Source of the DNA: Rhodocyclaceae bacterium
Lineage (GTDB): Bacteria; Pseudomonadota; Gammaproteobacteria; Burkholderiales; Rhodocyclaceae
Length of the DNA: 64,000 bases
Reading direction: 5' to 3'
NCBI GenBank assembly: GCA_016704145.1
Contig: JADJAS010000006.1
Coordinates: 1 to 64,000 of the forward strand
Shown here: positions 1 through 12,587 of the stretch, piece after piece
How positions within the stretch are numbered: position 1 is the stretch's first letter
How the letters are laid out: the number at the start of each line of letters is the position of its first letter
The notes under the pieces: model-generated
Told to the model about the DNA's origin: nothing
The model's database searches: none
What the model saw: only the letters and a program-made list of their open reading frames with translations
Program-made: the position numbers and the translations under genes

Positions 1-8
1 GGGTTAGT

Positions 9-121
9 CTGGCGCTGACCTACTTTCTCTCACGGGTAGTCCGCAACATCACTGGCGCGGGGTGTTTCACGGCCTGTCCTGGGATGGAAGAGGTGGTTCC
101 AATCCCTGCTATGGGCACCAG
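9..121 (-). rRNA. rrf: 5S ribosomal RNA
   Basis: The minus strand reads a complete 5S-like RNA of about 113 nt. It has complementary ends (CTGGCGCT near the 3' end against the 5' CTGGTGCC region) and the conserved internal CCCATCTCGAAC-like segment. It is the last gene of the minus-strand rRNA operon, about 150 nt downstream of 23S. Ends are set by base-pairing of the termini, so they may be off by a few bases. Confidence 0.9.
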
Positions 122-190
122 ACTGAAGAGGTGCGGACCTGGCCGAGCGGTTGCCTAGTCAGGTCACGTGATTTGAAGAAGTGGTAGCAT

Positions 191-211
191 TTCGAATTTT
201 GGAAATTCGAA
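191..211. repeat. 9-bp inverted repeat in the 23S-5S spacer
   Basis: TTCGAATTT and AAATTCGAA form a perfect 9-bp inverted repeat with a 3-nt loop. It lies in the 150-nt spacer between 23S and 5S, so it would be a hairpin in the precursor RNA, probably a processing structure. Apart from this and the 23S stem partner I see no gene in 122-267. Confidence 0.6.
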
Positions 212-256
212 CGGATTGATTGCGGGTTGCGCGAATTGCGCTGAGTCGTTTTGACT

Positions 257-267
257 CAAAGTTATAG

Positions 268-274
<7 letters not shown>
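257..274 (-). other. 23S precursor processing stem (3' arm)
   Basis: The 18 bases at 257-274 are the exact reverse complement of 3123-3140, and the two copies flank the 23S gene. In the transcript they would form an 18-bp stem bringing the two 23S ends together, the usual RNase III substrate. The perfect pairing also supports the 23S boundaries used here. Confidence 0.85.
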
Positions 275-3129
<2,855 letters not shown>

Positions 3130-3283
3130 CTATAACTTTGAACCCTGACTCCCGCCAGGCCTTCTCAGTCAGTCAAGCAACTCGCGTTGTTTCCGGTACC
3201 GCCGCTGGTTCGCAAACAGTACCGAAGAATGCAATCACAACCCATGTACGACCCAGTTCCCTGGATCGAACACTTTACTTCTT

Positions 3284-3300
3284 CCAATTTGTTAAAGATC
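3284..3300 (-). promoter_or_regulatory. boxA-like antitermination site in the 16S-23S spacer
   Basis: The minus strand reads GATCTTTAACAAATTGG, close to the classical rRNA boxA (TGCTCTTTAACA). It lies between tRNA-Ala and 23S, where spacer boxA elements are expected. It would recruit NusB/S10 to keep transcription of 23S processive. Confidence 0.7.
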
Positions 3301-3357
3301 CAACAGCCTTCCGGCTAAGAAACCGATATCAAAGTGCCACCACTTTGATATCAGCTC

Positions 3358-3432
3358 TGGTGGAGTGAACGGGATCGAACCGATGACCTCCTGCTTGCAA
3401 AGCAGGCGCTCTCCCAACTGAGCTACACCCCC
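3358..3432 (-). tRNA. alaT: tRNA-Ala (anticodon TGC), acceptor stem one base short
   Basis: Minus-strand cloverleaf starting GGGGGTGTAGCTC with anticodon loop TTTGCAA and an encoded CCA. It is the second spacer tRNA of the rRNA operon. Only six bases (CACTCC) separate the T stem from the discriminator A, where seven are expected, so the RNA is 75 nt instead of 76. A six-pair acceptor stem that keeps the G3:U70-type wobble can still form if the first G is unpaired. The shortening is either real or a one-base sequence error. Confidence 0.9.
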
Positions 3433-3450
3433 GTCCTTGCCTTTACCTCC

Positions 3451-3520
3451 TAAAATCATCTGGCTTCGCCAGGGATTTTAGCTCACTGCCCCAAACGAAA
3501 GTGGGTTTGTACTTTCGTTT
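3451..3520. repeat. Two hairpins between tRNA-Ile and tRNA-Ala
   Basis: Two inverted repeats fill the inter-tRNA spacer. The first pairs TAAAATC (3451-3457) with GATTTTA (3474-3480), with an inner CTGGC/GCCAG stem. The second pairs AAACGAAAGT (3493-3502) with ACTTTCGTTT (3511-3520). They probably separate the two tRNAs for processing. Confidence 0.6.
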
Positions 3521-3530
3521 GCTCAGGTCG

Positions 3531-3607
3531 TGGTGGGTCTGGTTGGGTTCGAACCAACGACCCCCGCCTTATCAAGACGGTGCTCTAACCAGCTGAGCTA
3601 CAGACCC
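3531..3607 (-). tRNA. ileT: tRNA-Ile (anticodon GAT)
   Basis: A 77-nt cloverleaf on the minus strand: GGGTCTG acceptor pairing with CAGACCC, anticodon loop CTTGATAAG, T loop TTCGAAC, encoded CCA. It is the first spacer tRNA after 16S, the usual order in Proteobacteria. Confidence 0.97.
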
Positions 3608-3666
3608 GCGTCTGCCTGGCTTAAAACAACCGATAGGCTGTAGGTGCTCGTCGAGCCTTCTCGCTC

Positions 3667-5205
<1,539 letters not shown>

Positions 5206-5466
5206 ATCTTGTTTAAACTCACTCAAACGAATCTCAGAGGTCAAACTCAACTTCCGTTGCGTCTAACCATTACTGTGTTTCGTGTAAGTGTCTGTTACAT
5301 CTTTTTAGCTTCGGCAGCAGCGTGGCTTCCATCACCTTCCGGCAACTTCCACCGAACCCCTCCAGCACCAAAACTCCCCTTCCGGTTCGCCCCAGTACCT
5401 TCTCCAGTGTCCAGCCAGCCCCTTCGATCTCAGGACCAACCCCACCACCACCTCCAGCACAACAAA

Positions 5467-5488
5467 CACCTACACCTATCGGCTGTTT
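5467..5488 (-). other. 16S precursor processing stem (5' arm)
   Basis: CACCTAC, CCTATCGG and TGTTT at 5467-5488 pair with AAACA, CCGATAGG and GTAGGTG at 3624-3646, with one or two bulged bases between blocks. The two arms flank 16S, so this is the 16S RNase III processing stalk. The 430-nt stretch 5206-5635 holds only this arm, the leader boxA and the promoter; I see no gene in it. Confidence 0.8.
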
Positions 5489-5489
5489 G

Positions 5490-5503
5490 AACTGTTAAAG
5501 AAC
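5490..5503 (-). promoter_or_regulatory. Leader boxA of the rRNA operon
   Basis: The minus strand reads GTTCTTTAACAGTT about 40 nt downstream of the promoter and upstream of the 16S processing stem. It matches the CTTTAACA core of rRNA boxA antitermination elements. Confidence 0.75.
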
Positions 5504-5542
5504 GGCTGCTGATTCGTTACGGCCAGCAGCGAAGAGCCGCGG

Positions 5543-5570
5543 ATTATACGGGCCGAGGATGATCGGTCAA
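5543..5570 (-). promoter_or_regulatory. Sigma-70 promoter of the rRNA operon
   Basis: On the minus strand a -35 TTGACC (5565-5570) and a perfect -10 TATAAT (5543-5548) are separated by 16 nt. The site is about 340 nt upstream of 16S and about 65 nt downstream of the tyrS stop. It is the only strong promoter-like sequence seen in the leader. Confidence 0.8.
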
Positions 5571-5635
5571 CACTTTGCCAATAATTTTTTTGCCGCGCGC
5601 CAGCGAGGGCCGAAGAAGGTCATCACAAAAGGCTT

Positions 5636-6823
5636 TCAGGACAGGGTCACGCGCGCAAACTTGCGCTTGCCGACCTGGAGAACGATCGTTTCGCCAGCCC
5701 CGAGAACGAGATTCTTGTCCGCGACCTTGTCGCCGTTGGCACGCACGCCGCCGCCATCGATCATGCGCATCGCTTCGGAAGTGCTCGCCACCAGCCCGGC
5801 CTGCTTGAGCACCTGGGCGACCGGCCCGGCCGGTACAGCCAATTCCGGCATGTCGTCCGGCATCGCCCCACGCTGGAAGCGCGCCTCGAAATCGGCCAAT
5901 GCCTCTTCGGCGTCCTTCTGCGAGTGGAAACGCGCCACGATCTCCTGCGCCAGCATCACCTTCACGTCGCGCGGATTGCGCCCGTCCGACACCTCCTGTC
6001 TCAGCCTTGCGATCTCATCGTTGCCACGGAACGACAGTAGGTCGTAGTAACGCCACATGAGGTCGTCGGAGATGGACATCAGCTTGCCGAAGATTTCCTT
6101 CGGCGGCTCGGCAATGCCGACGTAGTTGCCCAGCGACTTCGACATCTTGTTGACACCATCAAGCCCTTCGAGCAGCGGCATCATCAGGACGCATTGCGAC
6201 GCCTGCCCGTAATGCTTCTGCAATTCGCGACCGACCAGCAGGTTGAACTTCTGGTCAGTGCCCCCCAGTTCGACGTCGGCCTTCATGGCCACCGAGTCGT
6301 AGCCCTGGCAGAGTGGATAGAGGAATTCGTGGATGGCGATCGGCTGCCTGCTGGCGTAGCGCTTGGCGAAGTCGTCGCGTTCGAGCATGCGCGCCACGGT
6401 ATGCATTGCCGCCAGTTTGATCATGCCGGCGGCGCCCATCGGCTCGAACCATGTCGAATTGAAACAAACCTCGGTCTTCTCGGCATCCAGAATCTTGAAC
6501 ACCTGCTCCCGGTAGGTCTTGGCATTGGCGAGAATCTGCTCGCGCGAAAGCGGCGGGCGGGTGGCATTCTTCCCGGTCGGGTCGCCGATCATGCCGGTGA
6601 AGTCGCCGATCAGGAACAGGATGTGATGACCAAGATCCTGAAAGTGGCGCAGCTTATTGATCAATACCGTATGGCCGAGGTGCAGATCCGGGGCCGTCGG
6701 ATCAAAACCGGCCTTGATGCGCAATGGCCGCTCACACTTCAGCTTCTCGATCAACTCGGTTTCGATCAGCAGTTCATCGGCGCCCCGCTTGATGACGGAA
6801 AGTTGGGATTCGATATCGATCAT
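5636..6823 (-). CDS. tyrS: Tyrosine--tRNA ligase
   Basis: Charges tRNA-Tyr in the cytoplasm. The 395-residue protein has the class I signature HLGH at residues 48-51 and KMSKS at 226-230, an intact Rossmann core, and a C-terminal S4-like RNA-binding region from about residue 330. Length and the HLGH variant fit the TyrRS type common in Betaproteobacteria. The ATG start gives MIDIESQL. It is divergent from the M23 peptidase gene, leaving under 90 nt for both promoters, and lies just upstream of the rRNA operon on the same strand. Certain as to function. Confidence 0.97.
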   Translation of the reverse strand: MIDIESQLSVIKRGADELLIETELIEKLKCERPLRIKAGFDPTAPDLHLGHTVLINKLRHFQDLGHHILFLIGDFTGMIGDPTGKNATRPPLSREQILANAKTYREQVFKILDAEKTEVCFNSTWFEPMGAAGMIKLAAMHTVARMLERDDFAKRYASRQPIAIHEFLYPLCQGYDSVAMKADVELGGTDQKFNLLVGRELQKHYGQASQCVLMMPLLEGLDGVNKMSKSLGNYVGIAEPPKEIFGKLMSISDDLMWRYYDLLSFRGNDEIARLRQEVSDGRNPRDVKVMLAQEIVARFHSQKDAEEALADFEARFQRGAMPDDMPELAVPAGPVAQVLKQAGLVASTSEAMRMIDGGGVRANGDKVADKNLVLGAGETIVLQVGKRKFARVTLS

Positions 6824-6910
6824 GGGATTGCCCCGCGTGATCCGGCGGAATTTGACGGCCGGAAGATTTTTGATACACTCGCCCGGCTTCCAAGTCCAGC
6901 CAAGTCCCTA

Positions 6911-8245
6911 GTGCAAAACGAAAAGAGTCGAATCTTAGCGCAACTGACGCGCACTCGCGACGCCAAGCCAGGCCACTTGTGGGCCGCCACCGGCATTGCG
7001 AGCCTCTCGCTTTTCGGCATGGTCGCCGCCTTTGGCACGGCCCCCGGCACCGCGGAAATCGCCAGCCTGCAGCAGCCACTGGTCGAGCAATTGGCGCCGC
7101 CGCTGATCACCGTCGAGGACAGCCCGGACACTACTTTTGTCCAAGAAACTCGTATCCGGAAGGGCGACACCGTCGTCAGCCTTGCGGCTCGTCTCGGCAT
7201 GGACGATGACAAGGCCCTGGCCTTCCTGCGCCACGACGCCACGGCTGCCACCATCTTCCGGCAGATGAGCCCGGGCAAGCCGGTCACCGCCAAAGTTAGC
7301 GCTGACGGTACGCTGGTATCCCTGGTCTTTCCGCTCAACGGCGGCAATGATCGGGCGCTGCTGGTCGAGCAAAGCGCCAGCGACGGCTTCCGCGCCAGCG
7401 AGCAGGCTCTGCCACTGGATACCGTGGTGCTGATGAAATCGGGCGAGATTCGCCATTCATTATTCGGCGCCACCGATGCGGCGGGCATTCCCGACGGCGT
7501 GGCCACGCAACTCGTCGATATTTTTGGCGGCGACATCGATTTCCACCGTGACCTGCGAAAGGGCGACCGTTTCTCGGTCATCTACGAATCCATCAATCAT
7601 CTCGGCAAACCGGTGCGGACCGGCCGCGTGGTCGCCGCCGAGTTCATCAATGATGGAGTCGCCCACCGGGCGATCTGGTTCAATGCCGGCGACGGCCAAG
7701 GCGGCTACTACACGGCGGACGGCAAAAGCCTGCGCAAGGCATTCCTGCGCTCGCCACTCGAGTTTTCCCGGGTCACTTCCGGTTTCAGCACCGCGCGCTT
7801 CCACCCCGTGCTCAAGGAAGTCCGCGCCCACAAGGGCATCGACTATGGCGCGCCGACCGGAACCAGGGTCAAGGCCACCGGCGATGCCGTGGTCGAGTTT
7901 GCCGGTCGCCAGGGCGGCTATGGCAACGTGATCATCCTGCGGCATCAAGGCCGCCACGAGACGGTCTATGGCCACTTGTCGGGCTTTGCCGCCGGCATTC
8001 GCAAGGGTTCCCGGGTTGTCCAGGGCGACGTTATCGGCTACGTCGGCGCCACCGGCATCGCCACCGGGCCGCATCTTCATTACGAATTCCGTGTCGGTGG
8101 CGAACACCGCAACCCGCTCACGGTCGCCCTGCCTGGCGCGACGCCGCTAGCGCCAAGCCAGTTGGCTCGGTTCCACGATCAGGCAAGTGCGATTCTGTCA
8201 CGTCTCGATGCCATCGGCGCCACCAATCTCGCCCTGCTTGATTAG
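6911..8245 (+). CDS. M23 family peptidoglycan endopeptidase (MepM-like)
   Basis: Predicted periplasmic zinc endopeptidase acting on peptidoglycan cross-links. From the GTG start at 6911 the protein has 444 residues: a short basic N-terminus, one membrane anchor (about 20-40), an OapA/LysM-like middle region, and a C-terminal LytM domain with HKGID and HLHYEF supplying the zinc ligands. The frame stays open upstream to 6194, but that part is antisense to tyrS and was not used. It ends in TAGTG, where its stop overlaps the anmK start, so the two are translationally coupled and probably act together in wall turnover. Repeat copy 1 encodes AKVSADGT here. Confidence 0.92.
   Translation: MQNEKSRILAQLTRTRDAKPGHLWAATGIASLSLFGMVAAFGTAPGTAEIASLQQPLVEQLAPPLITVEDSPDTTFVQETRIRKGDTVVSLAARLGMDDDKALAFLRHDATAATIFRQMSPGKPVTAKVSADGTLVSLVFPLNGGNDRALLVEQSASDGFRASEQALPLDTVVLMKSGEIRHSLFGATDAAGIPDGVATQLVDIFGGDIDFHRDLRKGDRFSVIYESINHLGKPVRTGRVVAAEFINDGVAHRAIWFNAGDGQGGYYTADGKSLRKAFLRSPLEFSRVTSGFSTARFHPVLKEVRAHKGIDYGAPTGTRVKATGDAVVEFAGRQGGYGNVIILRHQGRHETVYGHLSGFAAGIRKGSRVVQGDVIGYVGATGIATGPHLHYEFRVGGEHRNPLTVALPGATPLAPSQLARFHDQASAILSRLDAIGATNLALLD
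7292..7314 (+). repeat. Dispersed 23-nt motif, copy 1 (weak)
   Basis: Core AAAGTTAG (7 of 8), arms GACG and CGCT. Inside the M23 peptidase gene in the K-V-S frame. One of the two most degenerate copies. Confidence 0.5.
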
Positions 8246-9354
8246 TGGCTAGCCAGCCCGTCGAATATTTCGCCGGGCTGATGTCCGGCACCAGCCTCGA
8301 CGGCGTGGACGCGGTTCTGGTCGGGTTCGATGGTAGCCGCATCGAGTGTCTGGCCGCTCATCATCTTGCCTTCGACGAGAGAATCCGCGGCGAGGCATTG
8401 GCACTGCACCGCGCCGGCCACAACGAATTGCATCGCGCCGCGTTGCTGGCCAATCGTCTCGCCAACCTTTACGCCGAAGCGGTCGCCGCCCTGAAAGTCA
8501 GTCTTGACGGCACGCCGACCAGAACCATCCGCGCCATCGGCTGCCACGGTCAGACTGTTCGCCATGCACCGGATCAAGGTTACACGCTACAGCTGAACAA
8601 TCCGGCGCTGCTGGCCGAACTGACCGGTATCGACGTCGTTGCCGACTTCCGCGGCCGCGACATCGCGGCTGGTGGGCAAGGTGCGCCACTGGTACCGGCC
8701 TTCCACGACGCGATGTTCCGCGCGCCGACAACGCATCGCGTCATTCTCAACATCGGCGGCATCGCCAATCTCACCGATCTTGCGCCGGGCCGCCCAACCA
8801 CCGGCTTCGATTGCGGGCCGGGCAACATGCTGCTCGATGCCTGGACACAACGGCATCTGGGGCGTCCGTTCGACGAGGACGGCCAATGGTCGCGGCAGGG
8901 CAGCGCTCTTCCCGCGCTGCGCGATCGCTTGCTGTCGCATGCCTTCATTGCCCTGCCGCCGCCGAAGAGTTGCGGCCACGAGCAGTTCAATCTGGATTGG
9001 CTTCGCTCGCTATTGACGGGCGACGAGCGGCCCGAAGATGTACAGGCGACGCTGGTCGCCTTGACGGCCGCCGCGATCGGCGCCGCCGTCGTCCGTCATT
9101 GCGGACAACCCGACGAGATCTACGCTTGCGGCGGCGGCGCGCGCAACGGCGCGCTGATGTCGGCGCTCGCCGAGCAGTTGCCTGGCTGCCGGCGTATCGC
9201 CACGACTGACTTTCTTGGCCTGCCGGTCGATCAGGTGGAAGCCGCGGCTTTCGCCTGGCTTGCCTGGCGCACCGTGCATCGGCAGCCCGGCAACCTGCCC
9301 GCCGTCACCGGCGCGCGCGGACCGCGCATACTAGGAGCGCTTTACCCGGCCTAG
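8245..9354 (+). CDS. anmK: Anhydro-N-acetylmuramic acid kinase
   Basis: Phosphorylates and opens 1,6-anhydro-MurNAc to MurNAc-6-phosphate in peptidoglycan recycling. The 369-residue protein starts with the family's ATP-binding signature (GLMSGTSLDGVDAVLV), followed by GCHGQTVRH and a DCGPGNMLLD segment. The GTG start overlaps the last base of the upstream peptidase stop, placing a wall hydrolase and a recycling enzyme in one operon. It contains two copies of the dispersed motif in opposite orientations (8494 and 9191), read as KVSLDGTP and RIATTDF. A hairpin follows its stop. Confidence 0.95.
   Translation: MASQPVEYFAGLMSGTSLDGVDAVLVGFDGSRIECLAAHHLAFDERIRGEALALHRAGHNELHRAALLANRLANLYAEAVAALKVSLDGTPTRTIRAIGCHGQTVRHAPDQGYTLQLNNPALLAELTGIDVVADFRGRDIAAGGQGAPLVPAFHDAMFRAPTTHRVILNIGGIANLTDLAPGRPTTGFDCGPGNMLLDAWTQRHLGRPFDEDGQWSRQGSALPALRDRLLSHAFIALPPPKSCGHEQFNLDWLRSLLTGDERPEDVQATLVALTAAAIGAAVVRHCGQPDEIYACGGGARNGALMSALAEQLPGCRRIATTDFLGLPVDQVEAAAFAWLAWRTVHRQPGNLPAVTGARGPRILGALYPA
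8494..8516 (+). repeat. Dispersed 23-nt motif, copy 2
   Basis: Perfect AAAGTCAG core, arms GACG and CGCC. Inside anmK, read as K-V-S-L-D-G-T-P. Confidence 0.75.
9191..9213 (-). repeat. Dispersed 23-nt motif, copy 3
   Basis: Perfect core and both perfect arms, core on the minus strand. Inside anmK, read as R-I-A-T-T-D-F. This is the last copy before a 10.9-kb stretch without any. Confidence 0.9.
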
Positions 9355-9361
9355 AAAACGC

Positions 9362-9385
9362 AACGGCCACCCGCGGGCGGCCGTT
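9362..9385. terminator. Bidirectional terminator between anmK and cytochrome c'
   Basis: AACGGCC (9362-9368) pairs with GGCCGTT (9379-9385) around a CCCGCGGG palindrome. A at the left and T at the right edge make it usable on both strands, as expected between two convergent genes. Confidence 0.65.
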
Positions 9386-9405
9386 CCTGGCGCGAGTCGC
9401 GCAAC

Positions 9406-9873
9406 TCAGTGCTCTTCTTTCCTGTACTTGTCGTGGCAGGCCTTGCAGGTCTCGCCGAGCTTGCCGAACTGTGCCTTGACCGCCGCGGCATCGCCGGTCG
9501 CGGCCACCCGGGCCATCTCGTTGGCGGCATCATTGAAAGCCCTGGCCACCTTGCCGACGCCCTCCTTGTCCGTGAACAGCTCCGGCTTGACGTTGGTCTC
9601 ATGCCAGCCCTTGCCCTTGTCCGAGCCGGGAATGTACAGCGCCCCCATGCCCGAGTTGGCGATGGCGGCGACGACATTGGCCGCCGCCGCGACCTGATCC
9701 TTGTTGTACTGGCCCTCGACGTTGGCCTTGATCTTGCCCATGTTCCAGGCCATGAACTTGTAGCCGGACTGGCGGAACGTGATGGCATCCTCGACTTTCA
9801 TCTGCGCCAGCGTCGTGCCGGCAACGACCGAGAGCGCAAAGCCGGCCAGCAGGGTTTTTGTTGTCTTCTTCAT
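9406..9873 (-). CDS. Cytochrome c' (class II c-type cytochrome)
   Basis: Periplasmic four-helix-bundle haem protein; members of this family bind NO or carry electrons. From the ATG at 9873 (GGAGATCGATCA upstream) the protein has 155 residues: a signal peptide ending near Ala23, a helical body, and the single haem site CKACH at residues 143-147 close to the C-terminus, the class II arrangement. A longer frame to 9969 lacks a ribosome site. Convergent with anmK. Confidence 0.92.
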   Translation of the reverse strand: MKKTTKTLLAGFALSVVAGTTLAQMKVEDAITFRQSGYKFMAWNMGKIKANVEGQYNKDQVAAAANVVAAIANSGMGALYIPGSDKGKGWHETNVKPELFTDKEGVGKVARAFNDAANEMARVAATGDAAAVKAQFGKLGETCKACHDKYRKEEH

Positions 9874-9949
9874 TGATCGATCTCCGTGGTGTTGGAACAA
9901 ACATCGGTTTGTGCGACGACAGTACTCTTGCAGGAATGGCGTACCCCGA

Positions 9950-10276
9950 TCACTCCATGCCCGTGGCAAAGACGTGCTTCAGCCGAAACACGCCATCCCC
10001 TTGCGCCAATTCAAGCAAGCGGTCGATATTGGGGTGCTTGCCAAGGTGCGCCCTGGCATCGACCGCATGCTCGGCATAGAGTTCCAAGCCTTTGCGGGCA
10101 GCTTCCGCCGTGATGGCACCGTAAAGCTGCCCAAGATGATTATAGACGGCCAGGGAACCGGTCTGCCCGGGCTTGTTTTCGATGGTCGCGACAACCGCAC
10201 CGGCGGCGTCGACCAGCTCGATAGCCTGCAGATGCGAAATGCCCGGCAAGGCCTTGAGGTTCTCGGCGAAAGTCAT
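9950..10276 (-). CDS. Small conserved protein, DUF2322-like
   Basis: A 108-residue acidic cytoplasmic protein without signal peptide or membrane segment. The opening (MTFAENL...HLQAIELVDA) and the segment GSLAVYNHLGQLYG resemble DUF2322 proteins, whose function is unknown; that match is from memory. Its ATG overlaps the purB stop by one base (TAATG), so it is made from the purB transcript by translational coupling. Confidence 0.7.
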   Translation of the reverse strand: MTFAENLKALPGISHLQAIELVDAAGAVVATIENKPGQTGSLAVYNHLGQLYGAITAEAARKGLELYAEHAVDARAHLGKHPNIDRLLELAQGDGVFRLKHVFATGME

Positions 10277-11652
10277 TAGATATCCTTCGCCAGTTTCGCC
10301 GCGATGCCCACGTAATTACCCGGCGTCATACGCAGGAGACGCTGCCTTTCGTCCTCGGGAATCGCCAGCGTCCCGATGAAGGCGTGTAGCGCATCCTTCT
10401 CGATGCCCTTGCCGCGCGTCAGATCCTTCAGCTGCTCGTAGGGGTTCTCGATGCCATAGCGGCGCATCACCGTCTGCACGGACTCGGCCAGCACTTCCCA
10501 GCAGGCGTCGATATCCTCGGCCATGCGTTGCGGGTTCGCCTCCAGCTTATTGAGGCCGCGCAGCGTGGAATCGTAGGCCAGCAGCGCATAGCCGAAGGCC
10601 ACGCCCATGTTGCGCAACACCGTCGAGTCGGTCAGGTCGCGCTGCAGGCGCGAGATCGGCAACTTCTCCGAAAGATGTTTCAGCACCGCATTGGCCAAGC
10701 CGAGGTTGCCCTCCGAATTCTCGAAGTCGATCGGGTTGACCTTGTGCGGCATGGTCGACGAGCCGATCTCGCCGGCCCTGGTCTTCTGCTTGAAGTAGCC
10801 GAGCGAAATGTACTGCCAGATGTCGCGATCGGCATCGAGCAGGATCGTGTTGGTGCGGGCAATGGCGTCGAACAGTTCGGCCATCGCATCGTGCGGCTCG
10901 ATCTGGATGGTATAGGGGTTGAACTCCAGCCCGAAGGATTCGATGAACACGCGGTTGAACGCCGCCCAGTCGAAGTCCGGATAGGCGGAAAGATGGGCGT
11001 TGTAGTTGCCGACCGCGCCGTTGAATTTCGCCATCATGTTCACCGCGACGACGCGGCTGCGGGCGCGCATGAGGCGGGCTGCGATGTTGGCCATCTCCTT
11101 GCCCAGCGTCGTCGGGCTGGCGGGCTGGCCGTGCGTGCGCGACAGCATGGGCAGCTCGGCCAGCTGATGGGCCAGGTCGCGGAAACGGGCGATCACGGTG
11201 TCCAGCGCCGGCAGCAGCACGGTGTCGCGCGATTCCTTCAGCATCAGCGCGTGCGAGACGTTGTTGATGTCCTCGGAGGTGCAGGCGAAGTGGATGAATT
11301 CCGCGACGCGCATCACTTCCGGATTGCCCTTGAAGCGCTCCTTCAACCAGTACTCGACCGCCTTCACGTCGTGGTTGGTGCGCGCCTCGATCGCCTTCAC
11401 CGCCTCGGCGTCGGCGACGGAGAACGCGGCCACCGCGGCGTCGAGTTCCGCGATCGTCGCAGGCGAAAATGCGGCAACCTCGGCAATCGTCTTCTCAGCG
11501 GCCAGCGCCTTCAGCCATTCGATTTCGACGCGGATACGGTTCCTGAACAAACCATACTCGGAAAAGTGAGAACCGAGCGCGGTTACCTTGGTGGCGTAAC
11601 GGCCATCGAGCGGCGAAAGCGCTGTCAAGGCACTGAGGGACGTTGACGACAT
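10276..11652 (-). CDS. purB: Adenylosuccinate lyase
   Basis: Catalyses two fumarate-releasing steps of purine synthesis (SAICAR to AICAR, adenylosuccinate to AMP). The 458-residue protein opens with LSPLDGRYATKV and carries the superfamily signature GSSTMPHKVNPIDFEN. I chose the ATG at 11652 (MSSTSLSALTALSPLDGR) because homologues begin there; another ATG lies two codons upstream. No strong ribosome site is seen. The next gene overlaps its stop. Confidence 0.96.
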   Translation of the reverse strand: MSSTSLSALTALSPLDGRYATKVTALGSHFSEYGLFRNRIRVEIEWLKALAAEKTIAEVAAFSPATIAELDAAVAAFSVADAEAVKAIEARTNHDVKAVEYWLKERFKGNPEVMRVAEFIHFACTSEDINNVSHALMLKESRDTVLLPALDTVIARFRDLAHQLAELPMLSRTHGQPASPTTLGKEMANIAARLMRARSRVVAVNMMAKFNGAVGNYNAHLSAYPDFDWAAFNRVFIESFGLEFNPYTIQIEPHDAMAELFDAIARTNTILLDADRDIWQYISLGYFKQKTRAGEIGSSTMPHKVNPIDFENSEGNLGLANAVLKHLSEKLPISRLQRDLTDSTVLRNMGVAFGYALLAYDSTLRGLNKLEANPQRMAEDIDACWEVLAESVQTVMRRYGIENPYEQLKDLTRGKGIEKDALHAFIGTLAIPEDERQRLLRMTPGNYVGIAAKLAKDI

Positions 11653-11796
11653 GAGCATGCAAGTACCGGATAACGATGGCAAATCTTATCACGCAGGCCG
11701 TGGCTGGCCCGCCACGCTGAATTCGTCGCGGCAGTTCGGCAATGCTGCGTATAATTTTTTCATCGTCAATGGATACCGCAACCCAGGCGGATGCAC

Positions 11797-12405
11797 ATGA
11801 AGCTGCTCGGTACGCTCACCAGCCCTTATGTACGCAAGGCGCGCATCGTCCTGGCGGAAAAGAAAATCGACTTCGAGTGGATACCGGATTCGCCAAACGA
11901 TCCGGAGAGCATCGCCCGGCGCGTCAACCCGCTGGCGCGCGTGCCCGTATTGGTGCTCGACGACGAAACCCCCATTTTCGATTCGCCGGTCATCGTCGAA
12001 TATCTCGATAATCTAGCGCCGAATAACAAGCTGTTGCCAAAAGCCAATCGCGAACGCATCGAGGTCAAGCGCTGGGAAGCACTTGCCGACGGCCTGCTCG
12101 ACGCAGCGGTGGGAATTCGACTTGAACAGTTGCGCCCTGAGCCACAGCGCAGCAGCCCATGGATCGAGCGCGAGCACGCGGTTATCGACGCGACGCTCGC
12201 CATGATGGCGAGCGAACTCGGCGACAAGTCATGGTGCATGGGAACACCGTTCACGCTCGCCGATATCACGGTCGGCTGCGCCTTGGGCTACCTTGACTTC
12301 CGTTTCCCCACGATCGACTGGCGCAGCCGGCATCCGCAGTTGGCCAGGCTCCACGAAAAGCTGATGCAGCGCCCGTCCTTCTCGGAAAGCACGCCGCGCG
12401 AGTAG
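11797..12405 (+). CDS. Glutathione S-transferase family protein
   Basis: Soluble protein of 202 residues with an N-terminal thioredoxin-like domain (LLGTLTSPYVRKARIVLAEK, then VPVLVLDDETPIFDS, the glutathione-binding cis-Pro and E/D-S motif) and an all-helical C-terminal domain from about residue 85. Substrate unknown. The ATG at 11797 has AGGCGG at good spacing, whereas the ATG six bases upstream directly abuts it. Divergent from purB; a TATAAT lies at 11750-11755 but I see no good -35 for it. Confidence 0.88.
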   Translation: MKLLGTLTSPYVRKARIVLAEKKIDFEWIPDSPNDPESIARRVNPLARVPVLVLDDETPIFDSPVIVEYLDNLAPNNKLLPKANRERIEVKRWEALADGLLDAAVGIRLEQLRPEPQRSSPWIEREHAVIDATLAMMASELGDKSWCMGTPFTLADITVGCALGYLDFRFPTIDWRSRHPQLARLHEKLMQRPSFSESTPRE

Positions 12406-12421
12406 GCATCGCTGCCCGCCC

Positions 12422-12556
12422 GGCGGACAATCCAGCTTCACCTGCCATCGGCGCGGAACCCCGCGTAACCCATGTGGCCAGCCCGCGGATTTTTGCGGGC
12501 ATGTGACACCCTTTGCAGTGTGTGGATAGCGATCGGCTACTCCCGGGCGGACAATC
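12422..12556. repeat. 11-nt direct repeat and hairpin in the gap before the Tat-GMC operon
   Basis: GGCGGACAATC occurs at 12422-12432 and 12546-12556. Between them GCCCGC (12481-12486) and GCGGGC (12495-12500) form a hairpin with a T-rich loop that may end the upstream transcript. The direct repeat could be a regulator site or chance. Confidence 0.4.
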
Positions 12557-12587
12557 ACGGAACCCACAAGCCCAAAGGAGGAGATCG

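Noticed and set aside
6194..6910. N-terminal extension of the M23 peptidase frame
   Set aside because: It runs antisense through tyrS and lacks a signal or domain; the GTG at 6911 directly precedes a normal membrane anchor.
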